The position numbers and the translations under genes are program-made. A stretch of DNA of 64,000 nucleotides, from contig JAHDQE010000033.1 in assembly GCA_018433975.1 (NCBI GenBank), positions 1 to 64,000 of the forward strand, read 5' to 3'. This document shows, piece after piece, positions 60,846 to 64,000 of the stretch. The notes beneath the pieces are model-generated. The model was given only the letters and a program-made list of their open reading frames with translations. It searched no databases and was not told the origin of the DNA. The DNA is from Ornatilinea sp. (lineage in GTDB: Bacteria > Chloroflexota > Anaerolineae > Anaerolineales > Anaerolineaceae). Position 1 is the first letter of the stretch. Each line of letters begins with the position of its first letter.

Positions 60846-62756
60846 ATGACCGTTGTTGACGAAATTAAAGATCGCGTGGATATTGTGGACCTGGTGTCCG
60901 ATACGGTTAACCTCCGCCGTGCGGGGAAAAACTATACCGGATTCTGCCCCTTCCACACCAACACCCGTACACCGGCATTTGTTGTTTTCCCGGACAGCGG
61001 CACATGGCGCTGCTTCGGCGAATGCAATGAGGGCGGCGATATCTTTAAATTCGTGATGAAAAAAGAGGGATGGGATTTCCGTGAAACACTGCAATATCTG
61101 GCGCAGCGAGCCGGTGTTGAACTGGAACCCATGACGCCGGAGAAAAAAGAAAGAGATGAGACGCTTGACCGCCTTCATGAATTGTTGGAGGAAGCGGTAA
61201 TCTTTTACCGCCATTATCTGCTGAACGACCCCGGCGGGAAACAAGCTCTGGATTATCTGACCAAGCGCGGTCTGACACAGGATACGATCACCAGTTTTGG
61301 CCTGGGATACGCACCCAATTCGTGGGATATCACTCTGAACCATTTCCTATCCAAAGGATATACGCCTGAGGACCTGTTGAATGCCGGGCTGGTCACGGAG
61401 CGCAGAGAGGGTGACGGCGTATATGATCGTTTCCGCAATCGCGTCATGTTCGCGATTCGCAATGCCAGCGGGCGGATGGCCGGATTTGGCGCGCGGGTTC
61501 TTGACCCCGAAGACGTCCCCAAGTATCTCAATTCACCTCAAACCGCGTTGTTTGATAAAAGCCGTCTGTTGTATGGATTGGATCAGGCCCGAAAATCTAT
61601 CCGCGCGTTGGATCAGGTGGTGATCGTAGAAGGCTATATGGATGTTATTGTGCCACATCAGGCCGGGTTTACCAACCTGGTTTCCCCAATGGGCACAGCG
61701 TTAACCGAACCTCAGCTCCAGATGTTGAAGCGTTACACCCGGCGGATTGTGCTGGCACTGGATTCAGACGCGGCGGGCGAAAAAGGTACGCTGCGCGGTC
61801 TGGAAATTGCCCGGCAGGCCATGGACCATTCTGAAGAGGTCGTCTTTGATCCGCGCGGGCTGATCCGGCATGAAGCCCGGCTTCAGGCCGATCTACGGGT
61901 GACAACCCTTCCGGAAGGTCTGGATCCGGATGAAATTGTTTTGGAGGACCCCGAAGCATGGCAGCGGATTGTTGATTCGGCCCAACCGGTTGTGATTCAT
62001 GTTATGGATACCCTGGCCGCTAACCAGGATGTGGATGATCCCAAGGTCAAGAGCCAGATCGCGGAGCAGGTGCTGCCCTTGATTGCCGACGTCCCCAACC
62101 GGGTGGAACGTGAATCTTATCGCCAGCGGCTGGCCCGTCTGCTGCATGTGGATGAAAGAGCTTTTTTGGCCGATCCATCCGGAGCAAAACGACCCGCCCG
62201 CCGCAAGCGCCGCGTCGAGACTGCAGAGCAGGAAGCTCCCGCGGTGGTGATGGATGGTAAAAAACAACGTCTTTTTATGGAAGAACGGCGCCTTTTACGG
62301 TTGCTGCTGCGGAATCCTGAAGAACTGTACAATCTAGACAGGTTCTTACAGCAATCCGGTCTGAGCCGGTTCAGCTATGAAGAATTTGAACACGCGGAAC
62401 ATCAATTGATAGCAAAGTCGGTGCAGGCCTCGCTGGAACAGGATGTTGAAGATCCGCAGGTATTTATTTCCGAAAATATTCCGGAGACTCTGGAGGAGTT
62501 GATGAAAGAATTACAGGCCCCGCCGCAAATGGGGGAGCCCACGGATCTTCAGCTTCGGGAGGACTTGATCCGGACAATGCTTTATCTCCGGCAAATCCGG
62601 GTGAAAGAACAGTTTGACCAATTGTTCAACTTGCAGCGGGATTTGCAGGAAAACGAAGAGACGCAGACCGATTCATTCCATAAAACCGTGCTGCAGTATG
62701 CCGAAATTCTGCGGTTGTTGAACCTCGCCCTGGGAAAACCGGTACAATTTAATTGA
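60846..62756 (+). CDS. dnaG: DNA primase DnaG
   Basis: 636 aa. N-terminal zinc domain with Cys34/His37 (GFCPFHTNTRTPAF) and Cys56/Cys60 (WRCFGECNEGGDIF); the last pair is spaced C-x3-C, not the usual C-x2-C. The catalytic core follows with RFRNRVMFAIRNASGRMAGFGAR, the TOPRIM motif VVIVEGYMDVI and LALDSDAAGE (acidic metal ligands). The C-terminal part (about 440-636) is the helical DnaB-interacting domain, with a Lys/Arg-rich linker (GAKRPARRKRRVE). It makes RNA primers for replication. Alone on its promoter; rpoD is not adjacent in this window. Confidence 0.95.
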   Translation: MTVVDEIKDRVDIVDLVSDTVNLRRAGKNYTGFCPFHTNTRTPAFVVFPDSGTWRCFGECNEGGDIFKFVMKKEGWDFRETLQYLAQRAGVELEPMTPEKKERDETLDRLHELLEEAVIFYRHYLLNDPGGKQALDYLTKRGLTQDTITSFGLGYAPNSWDITLNHFLSKGYTPEDLLNAGLVTERREGDGVYDRFRNRVMFAIRNASGRMAGFGARVLDPEDVPKYLNSPQTALFDKSRLLYGLDQARKSIRALDQVVIVEGYMDVIVPHQAGFTNLVSPMGTALTEPQLQMLKRYTRRIVLALDSDAAGEKGTLRGLEIARQAMDHSEEVVFDPRGLIRHEARLQADLRVTTLPEGLDPDEIVLEDPEAWQRIVDSAQPVVIHVMDTLAANQDVDDPKVKSQIAEQVLPLIADVPNRVERESYRQRLARLLHVDERAFLADPSGAKRPARRKRRVETAEQEAPAVVMDGKKQRLFMEERRLLRLLLRNPEELYNLDRFLQQSGLSRFSYEEFEHAEHQLIAKSVQASLEQDVEDPQVFISENIPETLEELMKELQAPPQMGEPTDLQLREDLIRTMLYLRQIRVKEQFDQLFNLQRDLQENEETQTDSFHKTVLQYAEILRLLNLALGKPVQFN

Positions 62757-62892
62757 TGCAACTGCGTTTGTAATATTTCCTCTTCACAAATAAAACAGAC
62801 AAAAACGCATATAAGGCTTTTTTACGCGAGCATTCTGGTAGAGAAATGGTTTGCTCTCATCCTTGCCTCAATGCTACGGGGGAATTTAGAAA

Positions 62893-64000
62893 TCAGGAGT
62901 GGTGGATCATTCTGCCCAGGGGTGGAACCGTGACGGTGATGGCATCGTGTGGGCAGGTTTCCTGGCAGCAGTAGCAGCGGATGCAGCGATCGTACTGGTA
63001 GCTGGGCGGACTGTTGTGGTTGCCCTGGAAAAAGCCTACCGCCTTGGGCTCTGCCGGGCAGATCTTCACACAATTCCCACACCGGGTGCAGGTTTCTTCA
63101 TCAATGACCGGACGGGGAATGACCCAGCGCTTCATCAGCCACTCCATTTTCCCCGGAGCAGCAGTGGTGGAAATCGGCGAGCGGTTGGCATCGAAATCCG
63201 GGGCGATGAAATCTTCCACGGGATCCCCAAGAATTTCAATATCTTGAATATTTCCGAGTCCCCATTTTTGAGCCCATTTCAGGGGCGGCACGAGGTCTGA
63301 ATCGAGATTTATCATGCGGCTGACGGTGGCGTCCAGAGCGGCTGGGTCCGTCGAGAAGAGCAGGACATGCATGGGGAAAGGCTCGCCATTGCGCGGGCCG
63401 TTGCCCTGCATGGCCATGATGCCGTCCATAATGTATAAACGCGGTTTCAACAGCAGATTGAGGTCCACCAACATTTGAGAGAAAAGCTCTACATTGGACA
63501 TTCGGGCGTGAAATTCCGCCTTAAGCGGGCCGGGGATGCAGCCAAACTGGTTTTTGATTGCACCGGTAACCCGGGTGAGGGCGTGTGTCTTGAACTTTGA
63601 AAGTGAGATCAGGCCATTGGCTTCCAGCACTCCTCTGGCAATGGTGAATTGTTTGATCAGGTGTCCTTCGGGGAAAGAGAGCGTTTCGCCATTCTCAAAA
63701 TCGGCCAGGGGAACGTTGAGCTGTTCGGCAACATCGGACAGACCGGGCTTGCGTGTGGCCGTGCCGGGTTTTCCAAGCGCCGGTTAGTCGCCGTAGCTCA
63801 ATGCCGCCCCAGTTTTCCGGAAACAACGCAGAACCGCCTCAAACACAGTGGGGTGTGGGCTGACCTGCTTTTCGGGCGGCTCACCGATCAGGAGGTTGGG
63901 CTTGATCAGAATCTTTTCACCCGGCAGCGCAAAACGTTCCGCACCTCCCAGCATCGCAAGACCTTTTTCGACGGCTTTTTGTACGGTTTCTTTCTGGTAT
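62893..64000 (-). pseudogene. DUF362 / 4Fe-4S ferredoxin-domain protein, interrupted by in-frame TAA, partial at window end
   Basis: The minus strand reads as one DUF362 protein from the window edge: KILIKPNLLIGEPPEKQVSPHP, then SYGD followed by a stop (TAA at 63786-63784), then PALGKPGTATRKPGLSDVAEQL and on in the same frame. The homologous family segment is GDSPG, so a single C-to-A change (TCA to TAA) explains it. Downstream come VLEANGLISLSKFKTHALT, the DUF362 core, and two 4Fe-4S motifs: CTRCGNCVKICP and CIRCYCCQETCP. The ATG at 63630 could only start a fragment without the N-terminal lobe. It may be a true pseudogene or a sequence error; the frame is otherwise perfect. Confidence 0.85.

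Noticed and set aside
63784..63786. Recoding of the stop in the DUF362 gene as an unusual amino acid
   Set aside because: The codon is TAA, not TGA (selenocysteine) or TAG (pyrrolysine), so recoding is not expected.
1..64000. CRISPR arrays, rRNA operon, insertion sequences, phage genes
   Set aside because: No regularly spaced short repeats, rRNA sequence, transposase or phage-like proteins were seen on either strand.

Overview
The window is a bacterial chromosomal segment, most likely from a Chloroflexota member of the class Anaerolineae. That is an inference from gene content: a fused glycyl-tRNA synthetase, an F420-type oxidoreductase, a 3-hexulose-6-phosphate synthase/isomerase pair, many small Thr/Pro-linker lipoproteins, and DnaG, Rho and MurJ of non-proteobacterial type. 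Sigma-70-like promoters and rho-independent hairpins are easy to see. No CRISPR array, insertion sequence, integrase or rRNA was found.

Layout. 1-7.5 kb: a minus-strand run of lipoprotein, ProRS-like protein, bactofilin, histidine phosphatase, 3-methyladenine glycosylase, sugar epimerase and the hxlB/hxlA pair. 7.7-13.5 kb: a terpene-cyclase-fold protein, TrmO, a GH13 amylase with a TetR regulator whose operators are visible, a lipoprotein, an F420-type enzyme and a dimethylargininase-like enzyme. 13.6-22 kb: a DUF92-PEBP fusion, an MFS transporter, Rho with a strong promoter and long leader, a LysM/M23 peptidase, a GNAT enzyme, an XRE/membrane-protein pair and a polytopic membrane protein. 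22-31.7 kb: PriA, a CBS-pair membrane protein, a MEMO-family protein, lipoprotein, SixA, methyltransferase and MurJ. 31.8-36.4 kb: one apparent operon of rhomboid protease, SDH-fold membrane serine protease and three membrane-anchored coiled-coil proteins. 36.6-40.7 kb: tRNA-Gln, GlmU, a second CBS-pair protein, cytidine deaminase and RecO.

40.7-54.4 kb is the most unusual part: five tandem secreted subtilisin-family (S8) paralogues, all on the minus strand. They share one architecture (signal peptide, I9-like propeptide, S8 domain with a calcium-loop-like insertion, carboxypeptidase-regulatory-like domain, DUF2135-like domain, conserved C-terminal tail). Four have a near-identical promoter about 230-310 bp upstream and a second conserved box inside a long leader. 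The three inner copies keep all catalytic residues. The outermost copies do not: the one at 51943-54441 has Gly for the catalytic Ser and Asp for the oxyanion Asn, and the one at 40733-43108 has Ser for the oxyanion Asn. The locus therefore looks like an expanding extracellular protease family with active members and at least one pseudoprotease.

54.9-64 kb: fused GlyRS, MetF, a beta-propeller/SH3 lipoprotein, DnaG, and a DUF362/ferredoxin gene running off the window and interrupted by an in-frame TAA. Other points of interest are a ProRS homologue that has lost its aminoacylation motifs but keeps its editing domain, and a 36-bp palindrome that contains the whole tetR promoter and touches its start codon.
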